64,000 nt of DNA from Sphingomonas immobilis (lineage in GTDB: Bacteria; Pseudomonadota; Alphaproteobacteria; Sphingomonadales; Sphingomonadaceae). Position 1 is the stretch's first letter. Every line of letters starts with the position of its first letter. Shown here one piece after another: positions 47,130 through 56,023 of this stretch. The DNA is taken from positions 119,385 through 183,384 of the forward strand of contig NZ_JAUQSZ010000011.1 of the NCBI RefSeq assembly GCF_030580995.1. Reading direction: 5' to 3'. The position numbers were made by a program, and so were the translations under genes. The notes below the pieces were generated by a model. The model searched no databases. It was not told the origin of the DNA and saw only the letters and a list, made by a program, of their open reading frames with translations.

Positions 47130-47561
47130 ATGCCGCCCGCAGCCCGCGTTACCGACATGCATGTCTGCCCGATGGTGACGGGCGTGGTGCCGCATGTCGG
47201 CGGCCCGATCCTGCCGCCATGCGCGCCGACGATCCTCACCGGCTTCCTGCCGCAGGCCGGGCAGTTCGATATGTGTACCTGCGTCGGCCCGCCCGATGCG
47301 ATCGCGATGGGATCGCCGACGGTGCTCGCCAATTTCAAGATGGCCGCGCGGATGGGCGACCCGACCGTGCATGGTGGCAAGATCATCCTCGGCTTCTTCA
47401 CGGTGCTGATCGGCGAGAGCGGCAACGGGGGCGCAGGCGGCGGCGGCGGCGCGGGCATGAGCGCGGACGGCATGGCGACGCCGACCAACCCGCAAGCGCA
47501 GGCCAAGGCGCTGGTCGCATCGGCCAAGGACGGCAAGCCCTTCAACGAGATCTGCAATTGA
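47130..47561 (+). CDS. PAAR-domain protein (T6SS spike tip)
   Basis: A 143-residue PAAR protein: PAARVTDMHVCPM, a glycine/proline-rich body, CTCVGPPDAIAMGSPTVLANFKMAARMGDPTVHGG and ILGFFTVLIG, with the Cys and His residues expected to bind the zinc at the cone tip. A Gly-rich linker and a short Ala-rich tail follow; there is no toxin domain. It caps VgrG and can carry effectors in a type VI secretion system. It lies 69 bases after the CHAT gene and overlaps the DUF4123 gene (TTGA). T6SS core genes follow from 53.2 kb. Confidence 0.9.
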   Translation: MPPAARVTDMHVCPMVTGVVPHVGGPILPPCAPTILTGFLPQAGQFDMCTCVGPPDAIAMGSPTVLANFKMAARMGDPTVHGGKIILGFFTVLIGESGNGGAGGGGGAGMSADGMATPTNPQAQAKALVASAKDGKPFNEICN

Positions 47562-48037
47562 GCGACTGGTTTGCGCTGATCGACACGGCCCAGGATTCGC
47601 GCCTCTACGGCCTGATCCTGCAATGCCGCGACCGCGAGTGCCTGTTCGCGGGCAATGTCGACCCCGCGCTGGTGGTGGCGTCGCCGCATATCGTGCGCAT
47701 CGACGAGCAGGAGCCGCTGCTGAATATCTGGCGGCACCACGGCGCCGGCAAGAATTGGGGCATCCTGGTCGAATCGGACCTGCAACTTGCCGATCTGCGC
47801 CGCCACTTCCGCAAGTTCATGCAGGTGCGGATGCCCGATGCGTCCACGGTGATGTTCCGCTTCTACGATCCGCGCGTGTTCAAGACCTATCTGACGAGCG
47901 CGCCGCCCGAGCAGATCGAGGAATGGTTCGACGGCGTGCGGCAATATGCGATCGAGGTCGAGGGCAAGGACCATGTGTTCCGGCTGCGCGGCGGGCATCT
48001 GTTCGACGGCGATACGCCGATAGGGGAATTCGAATGA
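47558..48037 (+). CDS. DUF4123 T6SS adaptor (Tap/TEC-like chaperone)
   Basis: A 159-residue protein matching the DUF4123 pattern: FALIDTAQDSRLYGLIL, an IVRIDEQEPLL segment, GKNWGILVESDLQLADLRRHFRKFMQVRMPDASTVMFRFYDPRVFKTYL. Such proteins load effectors onto VgrG or PAAR. It starts with TTG at 47558, overlapping the PAAR stop codon as TTGA; the first ATG lies near the middle of the protein, so an ATG-only search would truncate it. Its stop overlaps the CPBP gene start (ATGA). Confidence 0.85.
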   Translation: MSDWFALIDTAQDSRLYGLILQCRDRECLFAGNVDPALVVASPHIVRIDEQEPLLNIWRHHGAGKNWGILVESDLQLADLRRHFRKFMQVRMPDASTVMFRFYDPRVFKTYLTSAPPEQIEEWFDGVRQYAIEVEGKDHVFRLRGGHLFDGDTPIGEFE

Positions 48038-48930
48038 ACGCGACTGCGGCGGCGGTGCCGCCGGTCACGGCCGACAAGGCCGCAGCGACGACCGGGGTGG
48101 CGAAGCACGTCCGCGCGGGCGTTGCGCTGATCGCGGGGCTGGCGATCGCATCGGGGGTGATCCTCTACGGGCCGACCGCGATCGAGCCGGTGCTGGTCAA
48201 GCTCGACAGTGCGGCGACGCCGGCGATCGTCGAGACGGTGTTCACCGCCGCGATCTACGGCGCGCTGCTGATCGTCGGCGTGATCGGCGGTGCGCTGTGC
48301 GGCGTCAACGCGCTGAAGCCGGGGCGGCGGCCGCTGGCGATGCTCGGCCTCGGCCTGTTCGTCGGCCTGTTCGGCGTGACGGTGACGGCGGGCTATGCCG
48401 GCATCGTCGGATCGCTGAAGCTCGGCCCGCCACATGCCAATTCGGCGGCGATGCTGGCCTGGGGCGCGGCGCTGATCCTGTTGCAGAGCGCGGCGGAGGA
48501 AGTCTATTTCCGCGGCTGGCTGCAGCGCACGTTTGCGAAGGCGTGGGGGCCGCCGGTCGCGATCTTCGTGGCGGCGCTCGCTTTCTCCGTGCTGCACAGT
48601 CTGGGCGAGGAGCGCGCGATCATCACCTTCGCCAACCTGTTCCTCGGCGGGCTGCTGTTCGGCATCCTCGCGGCGTACGGGCGCGGCATCCTCGGCGCAG
48701 TGGCGGCGCATTTCGCGTGGAACGGCGCGGAGCAGATGATCCTCGGGCTCGACCCGAACCCCGGCGTCGGCACGTTCGGATCGCTTTTCAACTTCGAGCT
48801 GTTCGGCCCGAAAAGCTGGGGCGGATCGACCGAAGGCCTCAATGCCAGCATCGCGATGACGCTGACGCTGGTGGCGCTGGTCGTGCCGCTGGTGCTGCTG
48901 GTGCGGAACCGGCTGGAGCGCGCCGAGTAG
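48034..48930 (+). CDS. CPBP-family intramembrane metalloprotease
   Basis: A 298-residue membrane protein with about eight hydrophobic segments. It carries all the CPBP (Rce1/CAAX-like) motifs: EEVYFRGWL with Glu155, Glu156 and Arg160; FSVLHSL with His188; and HFAWNGAEQ with His226 and Asn230. The catalytic set is intact, so protease activity is plausible. It overlaps the DUF4123 adaptor by four bases. In T6SS clusters the gene after such an adaptor is often the effector or its immunity protein; either role is possible here and unproven. Confidence 0.88.
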   Translation: MNATAAAVPPVTADKAAATTGVAKHVRAGVALIAGLAIASGVILYGPTAIEPVLVKLDSAATPAIVETVFTAAIYGALLIVGVIGGALCGVNALKPGRRPLAMLGLGLFVGLFGVTVTAGYAGIVGSLKLGPPHANSAAMLAWGAALILLQSAAEEVYFRGWLQRTFAKAWGPPVAIFVAALAFSVLHSLGEERAIITFANLFLGGLLFGILAAYGRGILGAVAAHFAWNGAEQMILGLDPNPGVGTFGSLFNFELFGPKSWGGSTEGLNASIAMTLTLVALVVPLVLLVRNRLERAE

Positions 48931-49172
48931 CGCGGCAACGAGGCGGCAACGACGCCCAGAGCGATAGCTCGCTTGACAGATTGACGCCTGAATCGAAACT
49001 GTAAGGCGCGATCGTTTCCGATTTTGCACCAATCGAGCGCAGGAAGTCACACGAAGGTGACACCGATCCGCACCCCTTCGACACGTTCGGGAGCGGTAGG
49101 CGGGACGGGCGAGTCGACGGTGAGAAAGAGCGATGGCGACGATAGCGCGGGCGGGTGCCTGTAGGACAGCGG

Positions 49173-49198
49173 AGTCTGCTTTGGATGGAAAGCGGACT
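49173..49198. repeat. Hairpin related to GTCCGCT repeats
   Basis: AGTCTGCTTT (49173-49182) pairs with AAAGCGGACT (49189-49198) over ten positions with one wobble. The arms carry AGCGGAC as in the repeats at the window's left end. It lies in a 396-base gap (48931-49326) with no supported gene. Confidence 0.45.
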
Positions 49199-49326
49199 TT
49201 GGAGCCCGCGCCGGGAACAGGGCTGATGGGGCGGCGACCTGCTGCCTTCGACGGAAAAGCCGCAGCAAATAAATTGTAAGCGCCCTGAAGCGATCTTAAG
49301 CTGCGCGAAAAAGAGGGGGAGATGCC

Positions 49327-51324
49327 GTGAAGCGTTTTCTGGCGATACTATCGTTTGCGCTACTCTGCCTGTTCGACCTTGCTGCTGCGCAAGCAAGTGC
49401 GGCAGTCACGCCTCTTTCGGTGTATGGCCAAATGCCGGGCTTCGAACGGGCAGCGATCTCTCCATCCGGCGATCTGGTCGCGATCATCGGAACGATTGGA
49501 GATCAGCGCCGTCTGGTGGTGACTGGCAAAAACGCCGAGGCGATCTTTACGCTTCCTCTGGGGCAAGTGAAGATCCGAGACCTGTTCTGGGCCGGCGATG
49601 ACCGGGTCATCATCTACAAGTCGGATACGGTCGCGCTCGGCCTTGGTTTCACCGCCGACAAGGCGGAACTGTATTCCGCCATCGTCGTGCCGCTTGGACA
49701 GGGCCAGAAGATTTGGTCCGTTTTTCAGGGAAAATCCGCCGTGACCGGAGGGGTGCGGGGCTTCTACGGCGTGCGTCAGCGTGGCGGCAAATGGTATGGG
49801 TATTTCAGCGCGATCACGCTCGAGGGCGGCGGAAAGACCGAACGATACCTCGTTAGCACCAAACCCGCCCTTTTCGAGGTTGATCTCGATACTGGTTCCT
49901 CCCGCATGATCGGGCTGCACGCTGAAGATGACGTCTTTCGTAGCTGGCTGATCAATTCGTCGGGCGGCATCGGTGCGACGCTCGACTTCGTATCGAATAG
50001 CGGAAGCTGGACTATCGAGAACGGAGCGGGCCACAAGATTGCGACGGGCAGAAGCAGATTCGGTGGCATCGATCTCGTCGGACTGGGAAGCAAGGGCACG
50101 ACCCTGATCTACGGAACAACCGACGATGAGAGTGGGGCAAGTCACTGGATCGAAGTGCCGCTCGACGGTGGCGCATCTAGTGAAATATTGGGAAATGTGG
50201 AGATCGAGCGTAGCTTCTTCGATCAACATACCGGCCAGTTCCTCGGTTACAGCCCTGCCGGCGACGCTCCCGAATATCATTTCTTCGATCAGCGGCAGCA
50301 GAAGATCGCAAACGCTACGCTCAAGGCTTTTCCTGGGTCCGTAGTGACGCTGGCCGACTGGAACGATGGCTTCAACAAGCTGATCGCCGTGACCGACGGT
50401 CGCGATGATCCGCAAACTTGGTGGCTCGTTGACATCAAAAGCGGCGATGCTCGACCGATCGGACAATCCTACGTCGTACCGGCTGCCGAGGTCGGGCCGG
50501 TCAAGATGATACGGTACAAAGCGAGCGACGGTACGGAGATCGCCGGCGTGCTTACCTTGCCAGCCGGTCGAGAGGCCAAGGGACTGCCCGTGTTGCTTTT
50601 CCCGCATGGCGGTCCCGCCGCACATGACACGGTCGGTTTCGACTGGTGGGCGCAGGCGTTCGCCGCGCGCGGCTATGCGGTACTGCAGCCGAATTTCCGG
50701 GGTTCCACCGGGTATGGCGCGGCCTTCCGGCACGCCGGCAACGGAGAGTGGGGCCTCAAGATGCAGACCGACATCTCGGACGGCCTGGCGTTTCTGGTGC
50801 AGCAAGGCATCGCTGATCCAAAGCGAGCCTGTATCATGGGCGCCAGCTATGGAGGGTATGCTGCACTTGCCGGTGTCACGCTGCAGCAAGGTCTCTATCG
50901 CTGTGCCGTCGCGGTTGCGGGGGTCAGCGATGTCGCGAAGATGGTAGCAACTGATCGCGACGAAAGCGGCGGCGACCGTACGTTGATCCGTAGTCTGGCG
51001 CAGGAAGTCGGATCGGGCAGGAATCTGGCCGCCATCTCACCCATTCGTTTCGTTGACAGGGTCACGGCGCCGGTCCTGCTTGTCCATGGCAAGGACGATA
51101 CCGTCGTGCGCTATGATCAGAGCAAGGATATGGCCGCGGCGCTGCGCCGCCAGGGAAAGACGGTCGAGTTCGTTACGTTACGCAGCGAAGATCACTGGCT
51201 ATCCAGGAGTGAGACCCGGCTGGCGATGTTGCAGGCGGCGGCCGCATTCGTCGAAAAGTACAACCCAGCCGATCCAGTTGCGTCTCCGGCATCGACAGGG
51301 GCCGCTTCCGGGCAGAGCAAATAG
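49327..51324 (+). CDS. S9-family prolyl oligopeptidase-like peptidase (exported)
   Basis: A 665-residue protein with a signal peptide (KRFLAILSFALLCLFDLAAAQASA). An N-terminal beta-propeller-like half precedes an alpha/beta hydrolase domain. The catalytic triad is visible: Ser507 in GASYGGYAAL, Asp591 in HGKDDTVV and His623 in SEDHWLS. HGGPAAHD supplies the oxyanion hole. The GTG at 49327 has GGGGGAG six bases upstream. Probably a periplasmic dipeptidyl or acylaminoacyl peptidase. No operon partner is evident. Confidence 0.88.
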   Translation: MKRFLAILSFALLCLFDLAAAQASAAVTPLSVYGQMPGFERAAISPSGDLVAIIGTIGDQRRLVVTGKNAEAIFTLPLGQVKIRDLFWAGDDRVIIYKSDTVALGLGFTADKAELYSAIVVPLGQGQKIWSVFQGKSAVTGGVRGFYGVRQRGGKWYGYFSAITLEGGGKTERYLVSTKPALFEVDLDTGSSRMIGLHAEDDVFRSWLINSSGGIGATLDFVSNSGSWTIENGAGHKIATGRSRFGGIDLVGLGSKGTTLIYGTTDDESGASHWIEVPLDGGASSEILGNVEIERSFFDQHTGQFLGYSPAGDAPEYHFFDQRQQKIANATLKAFPGSVVTLADWNDGFNKLIAVTDGRDDPQTWWLVDIKSGDARPIGQSYVVPAAEVGPVKMIRYKASDGTEIAGVLTLPAGREAKGLPVLLFPHGGPAAHDTVGFDWWAQAFAARGYAVLQPNFRGSTGYGAAFRHAGNGEWGLKMQTDISDGLAFLVQQGIADPKRACIMGASYGGYAALAGVTLQQGLYRCAVAVAGVSDVAKMVATDRDESGGDRTLIRSLAQEVGSGRNLAAISPIRFVDRVTAPVLLVHGKDDTVVRYDQSKDMAAALRRQGKTVEFVTLRSEDHWLSRSETRLAMLQAAAAFVEKYNPADPVASPASTGAASGQSK

Positions 51325-51428
51325 GATGCTTCGCGTTTTCGAGAATTGTCGCCGGACGGCAACGCATATCGAATTGAGGCTCCCTACTGAAGATCGTCGG
51401 CTGACTGTAGGCGAGTGTTAGCAGCGGT

Positions 51429-51486
51429 GCCGACGGCGAAGCCGTCGGCCGGGTTCGTTGCTGCGCACGACCCGCCGGCCGGGTCG
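51429..51486. repeat. Hairpin-rich intergenic element
   Basis: GCCGACGGC/GCCGTCGGC (51429-51437 and 51441-51449) is a perfect 9-bp hairpin, followed by GACCCG-CCGGC-CGGGTC near 51469-51485. It lies between convergent genes and shares GCCGGCCGG with the elements at 62825 and 63222. It may serve as a bidirectional terminator. Confidence 0.5.
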
Positions 51487-51520
51487 AGCGCTGCGCTTCG
51501 CGCACCGCCAAGTAACGGCG

Positions 51521-53056
51521 TTAATTGGCTGCGCTCGCCCGGGATTTATCGATCCGGTTCCGTTCCTTGACGAACGCCGCCAGCGCCGGGCCTTCCAGCC
51601 CCTTCTGCACGCCGCCGCCCGCGCTCATGTCGATCTCGAGCGGATTGACGGGTTCGCCGTTGATGTGGACCTCATAGTGGAGGTGCGGGCCGGTGGTGCG
51701 GCCGGTGAGGCCGATCTCGCCGATCTTCTCGCCCTGATGGACGCGCGCGCCGGGGACGATGCCGGGCATGAACAATTTCTGGTGGAGATACAAAGTCATC
51801 CAGCCATTGTCGTGCTGGATCTTGGTGAGGTTTCCGTTGGGGCCCTTCATCGCCGCCCAGACGACGACGCCGTCGCCCGAGGCGTAGATCGGCGTGCCGA
51901 TCGGCGCGGCGAAGTCGGTGCCCTTGTGGAGCTTCATGTAGCCGAGCACCGGATGCACGCGCCAGCCGAAGCCGGATGAGATGCGCGCGGCATCGACGGG
52001 GGTGCGCATCAGCGCGCGCTGCGTGCTCTTGCCGTTGCCGTCATACCATTTCGGCTCCTTCTCGCCAGGCGCGAGGAAACGGTAGAGCGCGCGCGACTTG
52101 GCGGCGGTCTGCAGCGAGACGTAGAGCAATTTGGGTACGCCGACCGCCTCGCCCGAGGGGTTGTAGGCCTGTTCGAACGCCGCCTCGAAGATGTCGCCGG
52201 GCGCGACTTCGCGCTGCATGTCGAAATCGAAGCTGAAGGCGTTGGCGAAATCGCCGATCAGGCTGTCCGTCACGCCGGCGGTGACGGCCGAGGTGTAGAA
52301 GCTGGTGCCGTCGAGCTCGCCGCGCACGACCTTGATCTTGGTTTCCAGGTCTGCCGAGATCGCTTTCGATCCGAAATTGCCGTCCGCGCCGCGCGTGAGG
52401 GTGACGCCCGAGCCGTCGGCGCGGGTGGCCTCGAAGTTGAGGAGCTGGGCGTTGCCGTCCGGGCCCTGGATGTCGAAGGCGAGTTTGATCTCCCCGGCGG
52501 TGTCGCCGAACACGACCGAGGCCTTGCGGATCGATTCGATGTCGCGCGGCATGACGCCCGCGGCCTTGAGCGCATCGACGATCTCCGCCGCGCTGCCGAC
52601 GACAAGGGTGCGCCTGCTCGGCACGGCGGGGCCGGTGGTGGCGACGGCCTCGGGATCGACCGGGCCGGTGGCGTTGGCGACGGCCGCGTCGGCGGCCTGC
52701 ACGGTCTTGCTGCCAATGACACCGGGCCGCGCGACGAAGGCCACACCCGCACCGACGGCAAGCAGCACGGCGCAAGAGCCGCTTGCGAGCAGCAGGCGCG
52801 TCTTGCGCGTCGCGGCGCCCGGGTCGGCGGGGGGCGGGGGGGCAGCCGAAGGCGGCGGCGGCGGAGCGGGTGCGGGCGGCGGCGGAGGCGCGGGTTCGGC
52901 GCTGTTGCCCCAACTGCGCAGGTCGAACGACGGTTCGTCGCCGGACGTATTCTTGGTCGCGGGCGGCGGAGTCTTGTCGGCGGGAGGTTCGGGATCGGAC
53001 GAAGACAGCCACGTCTTGGGATTGAACGACGTATCGTCGTCGCCGTGCGCGCCCAT
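51521..53056 (-). CDS. M23 (LytM-type) peptidoglycan endopeptidase, membrane-anchored
   Basis: A 511-residue protein: a cytoplasmic Pro-rich N-terminus (APPPPPAPAPPPPPSAAP region), one transmembrane segment near 87-108, a long periplasmic region (OapA/LysM-like AEIVDALKAAGV and a DUF-type beta domain), and a C-terminal M23 domain. Zinc ligands are His377 and Asp381 (HKGTDFA) and His460 of HLHYEVH, with His458 the catalytic partner; FGWRVHPVLG is the usual opening. It is divergent from tssK. It may open peptidoglycan for the T6SS or simply serve growth. Confidence 0.88.
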   Translation of the reverse strand: MGAHGDDDTSFNPKTWLSSSDPEPPADKTPPPATKNTSGDEPSFDLRSWGNSAEPAPPPPPAPAPPPPPSAAPPPPADPGAATRKTRLLLASGSCAVLLAVGAGVAFVARPGVIGSKTVQAADAAVANATGPVDPEAVATTGPAVPSRRTLVVGSAAEIVDALKAAGVMPRDIESIRKASVVFGDTAGEIKLAFDIQGPDGNAQLLNFEATRADGSGVTLTRGADGNFGSKAISADLETKIKVVRGELDGTSFYTSAVTAGVTDSLIGDFANAFSFDFDMQREVAPGDIFEAAFEQAYNPSGEAVGVPKLLYVSLQTAAKSRALYRFLAPGEKEPKWYDGNGKSTQRALMRTPVDAARISSGFGWRVHPVLGYMKLHKGTDFAAPIGTPIYASGDGVVVWAAMKGPNGNLTKIQHDNGWMTLYLHQKLFMPGIVPGARVHQGEKIGEIGLTGRTTGPHLHYEVHINGEPVNPLEIDMSAGGGVQKGLEGPALAAFVKERNRIDKSRASAAN

Positions 53057-53176
53057 TCTTAGTCCCGCCCAAACATTGTTTCGCTTTCCCTATCACAATT
53101 AGAGTGACGAACGGCAAGCCGCCTTTATAGGCGAATGAAGCTGTGCTTAGCTGCGCTGAAGAGGGGGCGAAGATAC

Positions 53177-54517
53177 ATGGCCGGAAAGAATCGAGTCGCC
53201 TGGCGGGAGGGGATGTTCCTTCGTCCCCAGCATTTCCAGGCGCAGGATCGATTCATCGACGCGCAGGTCCGGGCGCGCGTCGACAGCATGGGGCCGTGGC
53301 CGTGGGGCTTCACCGATCTCGTCGTCAATGAAGACCTCGCCTCGCTCGGCAAGTTCGGCGTGGTGCGCGCCAGCGGCGTGATGCCCGACGGCACGCCGTT
53401 CTCGATTCCCGACGACATTCCGCCGCCGCCGCCGCTCGACGTGCCCGCCGATGCGCGCGAGGCGGTGCTGTACCTGACGCTGCCCGCGCAGCAGCTCGGC
53501 GCGACCGAATTCCGCGAGGCGGGCGAGCGCACGCTGGAGGCGCGCTTCGTCGTCGACGAGAGCGAGACCGCGGACGCCTTTTCCGACGACCGGACGACCG
53601 AACCGATCGAATATGGCCGTCCCAATCTGCAGTTCGGCGTGACGCGCGACCAGACCTATGGCCGCGTGACGCTGGGCGTCGCGCGCGTGCGCGAGGTGCA
53701 GAACAAGCGGCTGATGTTCGACGACCGCTTCATTCCGCCGACGCTTTCCTTCGCGGCGGCGCAGCGGCTGCGCGGCGTCATCACCGACATCGCCGGCCGC
53801 GCGACGCAGCGCGCCGACGAGCTGGCAGTGCGCGCGGTCGAGGCGACCGATGGTGGTGCCGAGACCTTTGCGAGCTTCCTGCTGCTGCAGGCGCTCAACA
53901 AGTGGCTGCCGGTGCTGACGCATATCGAGGCGTTGCCGGTGGTGCATCCCGAGCGGCTGTACGAGACGTTCATCTCGATGGCGGGCGAGCTTGCCACGCT
54001 GATCCGGCTCGACCGCAAGGCACCGCCGCTGCCGCTCTACGATCACGAGAACCCGCAGGCGTGTTTCGATCCGGTGATCGACCTGCTGCAGTCGATGCTG
54101 GCGGCGGTGTTCGAACGCTCCGCGATCCAGATGCCGCTCGAGAATGCGGGGCCCGGCGCGTACGTGTCGAAGATCACCGATCACAACCTCTACACGACCG
54201 GCTATTTCTACCTCGCGGTCAACGCGGCGTCGCCGGTCGAGGAGATCCGCGGGCTGTTCCCGGCGGTCGCCAAGATCGGGTCGATCACCAAGATGCGGCA
54301 GATCGTGGACTCGGCGCTGCCCGGCGTGCCGCTGCGGCATACGCCGACGCCGCCGCCGCAGCTTCGCGTGCTGCCCGGCTACGTCTATTTCGAGCTGGAT
54401 CGCGGCGTGCCCGACTGGCGCGACTTCGCCTCGGCCCCCGCGCTCGGCCTGCACGTCGCGGGCGACTGGCCGCAGCTCAAGATGGAACTCTGGTGCGTGA
54501 AGAGGTCGGGTAGATGA
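53177..54517 (+). CDS. tssK: T6SS baseplate subunit TssK
   Basis: A 446-residue TssK with the hallmark start VAWREGMFLRPQHFQAQDRFID, RPNLQFGVTRDQ, ALPVVHPERLYETFISMAGELATL, and the C-terminal NAASPVEEIRGLFPAVAKIGSI and YFELDRG segments. It links the baseplate to the membrane complex through TssL. The ATG at 53177 has GAGGGGG upstream. It opens the tssK-tssL-tssM-tagF-pppA-ppkA unit. Confidence 0.93.
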   Translation: MAGKNRVAWREGMFLRPQHFQAQDRFIDAQVRARVDSMGPWPWGFTDLVVNEDLASLGKFGVVRASGVMPDGTPFSIPDDIPPPPPLDVPADAREAVLYLTLPAQQLGATEFREAGERTLEARFVVDESETADAFSDDRTTEPIEYGRPNLQFGVTRDQTYGRVTLGVARVREVQNKRLMFDDRFIPPTLSFAAAQRLRGVITDIAGRATQRADELAVRAVEATDGGAETFASFLLLQALNKWLPVLTHIEALPVVHPERLYETFISMAGELATLIRLDRKAPPLPLYDHENPQACFDPVIDLLQSMLAAVFERSAIQMPLENAGPGAYVSKITDHNLYTTGYFYLAVNAASPVEEIRGLFPAVAKIGSITKMRQIVDSALPGVPLRHTPTPPPQLRVLPGYVYFELDRGVPDWRDFASAPALGLHVAGDWPQLKMELWCVKRSGR

Positions 54518-56010
54518 GCGGAGACAATAGCGGTGGGGGCAACAAGACGGTCTTCCGGCCGTCTCCGCTGCAGGGCCTGAAGCAGGGCGGGGGCGAGCCG
54601 CCGCCCGCGCAGCAGCAGGGCTGGGGCGCTCCGCCGCCTCCGCAGCAGCCCGCCTGGGGCGCGCCGCAGGGCTTCGGCACGCCGCCCGCGCCGCCCGCCT
54701 ATGCGCCGCCGGTGCAGGAGACGCCGGGCTATGCCGCGCCGCCGCCGATGTCGCGATCGGGCCAGGGGCCGCAGGCGGCGTCGTTCGCGCCGTCGCGCCT
54801 CGCCGAGGACGACGTGCCGCTGCCCGCCACGCCGCGCACCGTGCGCAACATCATGCTGACGGAAGCGGGGCCGGTGCTCGCGCTCGCCGCCGGGATCCGC
54901 GCCGGCCGCATCCGCGCGCCGATGCCGCAGTTCCACAAGGAAGCGACCGCGCTGATCGCGCAGTTCGACCGTGCCATCCAGCCGCATTACAGCGAGGAGA
55001 CGCGCCAGCGCGCAAAATACGCCGTGTGCGCGACGATCGACGATATCGCGCAGAACCTGCCGAGCGTCGGCACCGACGGCGCGGAATGGGCGCGCCGGTC
55101 CATGGTGGTCCAGTTCTTCCAGGAGAATATCGGCGGCGACCGTTTCTGGCAACTCGTCGACGACATGCTGCGCACGCCGGCCGACAATCTCGACATCATC
55201 GAGCTGTATCACGCCTGCCTCGCCTCCGGGTTCGAGGGCCGCTTCCGCGTGATGCCCGACGGCAAGCGCCGCCTGCACGAGATCATGACGCGGCTGCACG
55301 GCGCGCTCCAGCACGTCCGCTCGCTGTCGATGATGGAAATGTCGCCGCGCTGGCGCGGGGAGAAGGCACCGGTCGGCAAGCTCGGCTTCTGGAGCATCAT
55401 CGCGCTCGCCGCCGCCGCTGCGCTCGCGTTCCTGCTGGTCGTCTACATCATCCTGCGGCTGATCCTGATGTCGACGGCCGATGCGCCGTATCAGGCGCTG
55501 TCGGGGACGATGCCCGAGGACCGGCTGAGCATGTCGCGCCCCGCCGCCGCGATGCCGCCGAGCGAGGGCGCGCAATCGAGCAAGCTCAAGACCTTCCTCG
55601 CCAACGAGATCGCCGCCAAGGAAGTGACCGTGGTCGAGGACGGCCAGACGGTTCGCGTGCGCACCACCGTGGGCCAGCTCTTCGAATCGGGTTCCGACGT
55701 GCTGGCGCCGGGCCGCGAGGCGCTGTTCCAGAAGATCGGCGACGCGGTGAAGGACGAGAAGGGCACGGTCTCGATCGAGGGCCATGCCGATACCGACAAG
55801 CTGTCCAGCGCATCGCCCTTCCAGGACAATATGGCGCTGTCGCAGGCGCGCGCGGAGACGGTCGGCAAGATCATCCGCACCGCGATCGGCGATCCGGCGC
55901 GGGTCGTGACCAAGGGCATGGGGGATACCGTGCCGATCGCACCGAATTCGACCGCGGCGGGCAAATCGCAGAACCGCCGCGTCGAAGTCATCGTGCCGCG
56001 CGTCTACTGA
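54514..56010 (+). CDS. tssL: T6SS membrane subunit TssL with C-terminal OmpA domain
   Basis: A 498-residue DotU/IcmH-family protein. The N-terminus is Pro/Gln-rich (to about residue 100). The cytoplasmic DotU domain has YAVCATIDDIA and RFWQLVDDML, one transmembrane helix lies near 290-315, then an OmpA-like peptidoglycan-binding domain (ESGSDVLAPGREAL, IEGHADTDKL, LSQARAETV, NRRVEVIV). The OmpA fusion anchors the complex directly to peptidoglycan, replacing a separate TagL. It overlaps tssK by four bases (ATGA). Confidence 0.93.
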   Translation: MSGDNSGGGNKTVFRPSPLQGLKQGGGEPPPAQQQGWGAPPPPQQPAWGAPQGFGTPPAPPAYAPPVQETPGYAAPPPMSRSGQGPQAASFAPSRLAEDDVPLPATPRTVRNIMLTEAGPVLALAAGIRAGRIRAPMPQFHKEATALIAQFDRAIQPHYSEETRQRAKYAVCATIDDIAQNLPSVGTDGAEWARRSMVVQFFQENIGGDRFWQLVDDMLRTPADNLDIIELYHACLASGFEGRFRVMPDGKRRLHEIMTRLHGALQHVRSLSMMEMSPRWRGEKAPVGKLGFWSIIALAAAAALAFLLVVYIILRLILMSTADAPYQALSGTMPEDRLSMSRPAAAMPPSEGAQSSKLKTFLANEIAAKEVTVVEDGQTVRVRTTVGQLFESGSDVLAPGREALFQKIGDAVKDEKGTVSIEGHADTDKLSSASPFQDNMALSQARAETVGKIIRTAIGDPARVVTKGMGDTVPIAPNSTAAGKSQNRRVEVIVPRVY

Positions 56011-56023
56011 GGGGGCTGGCGAC

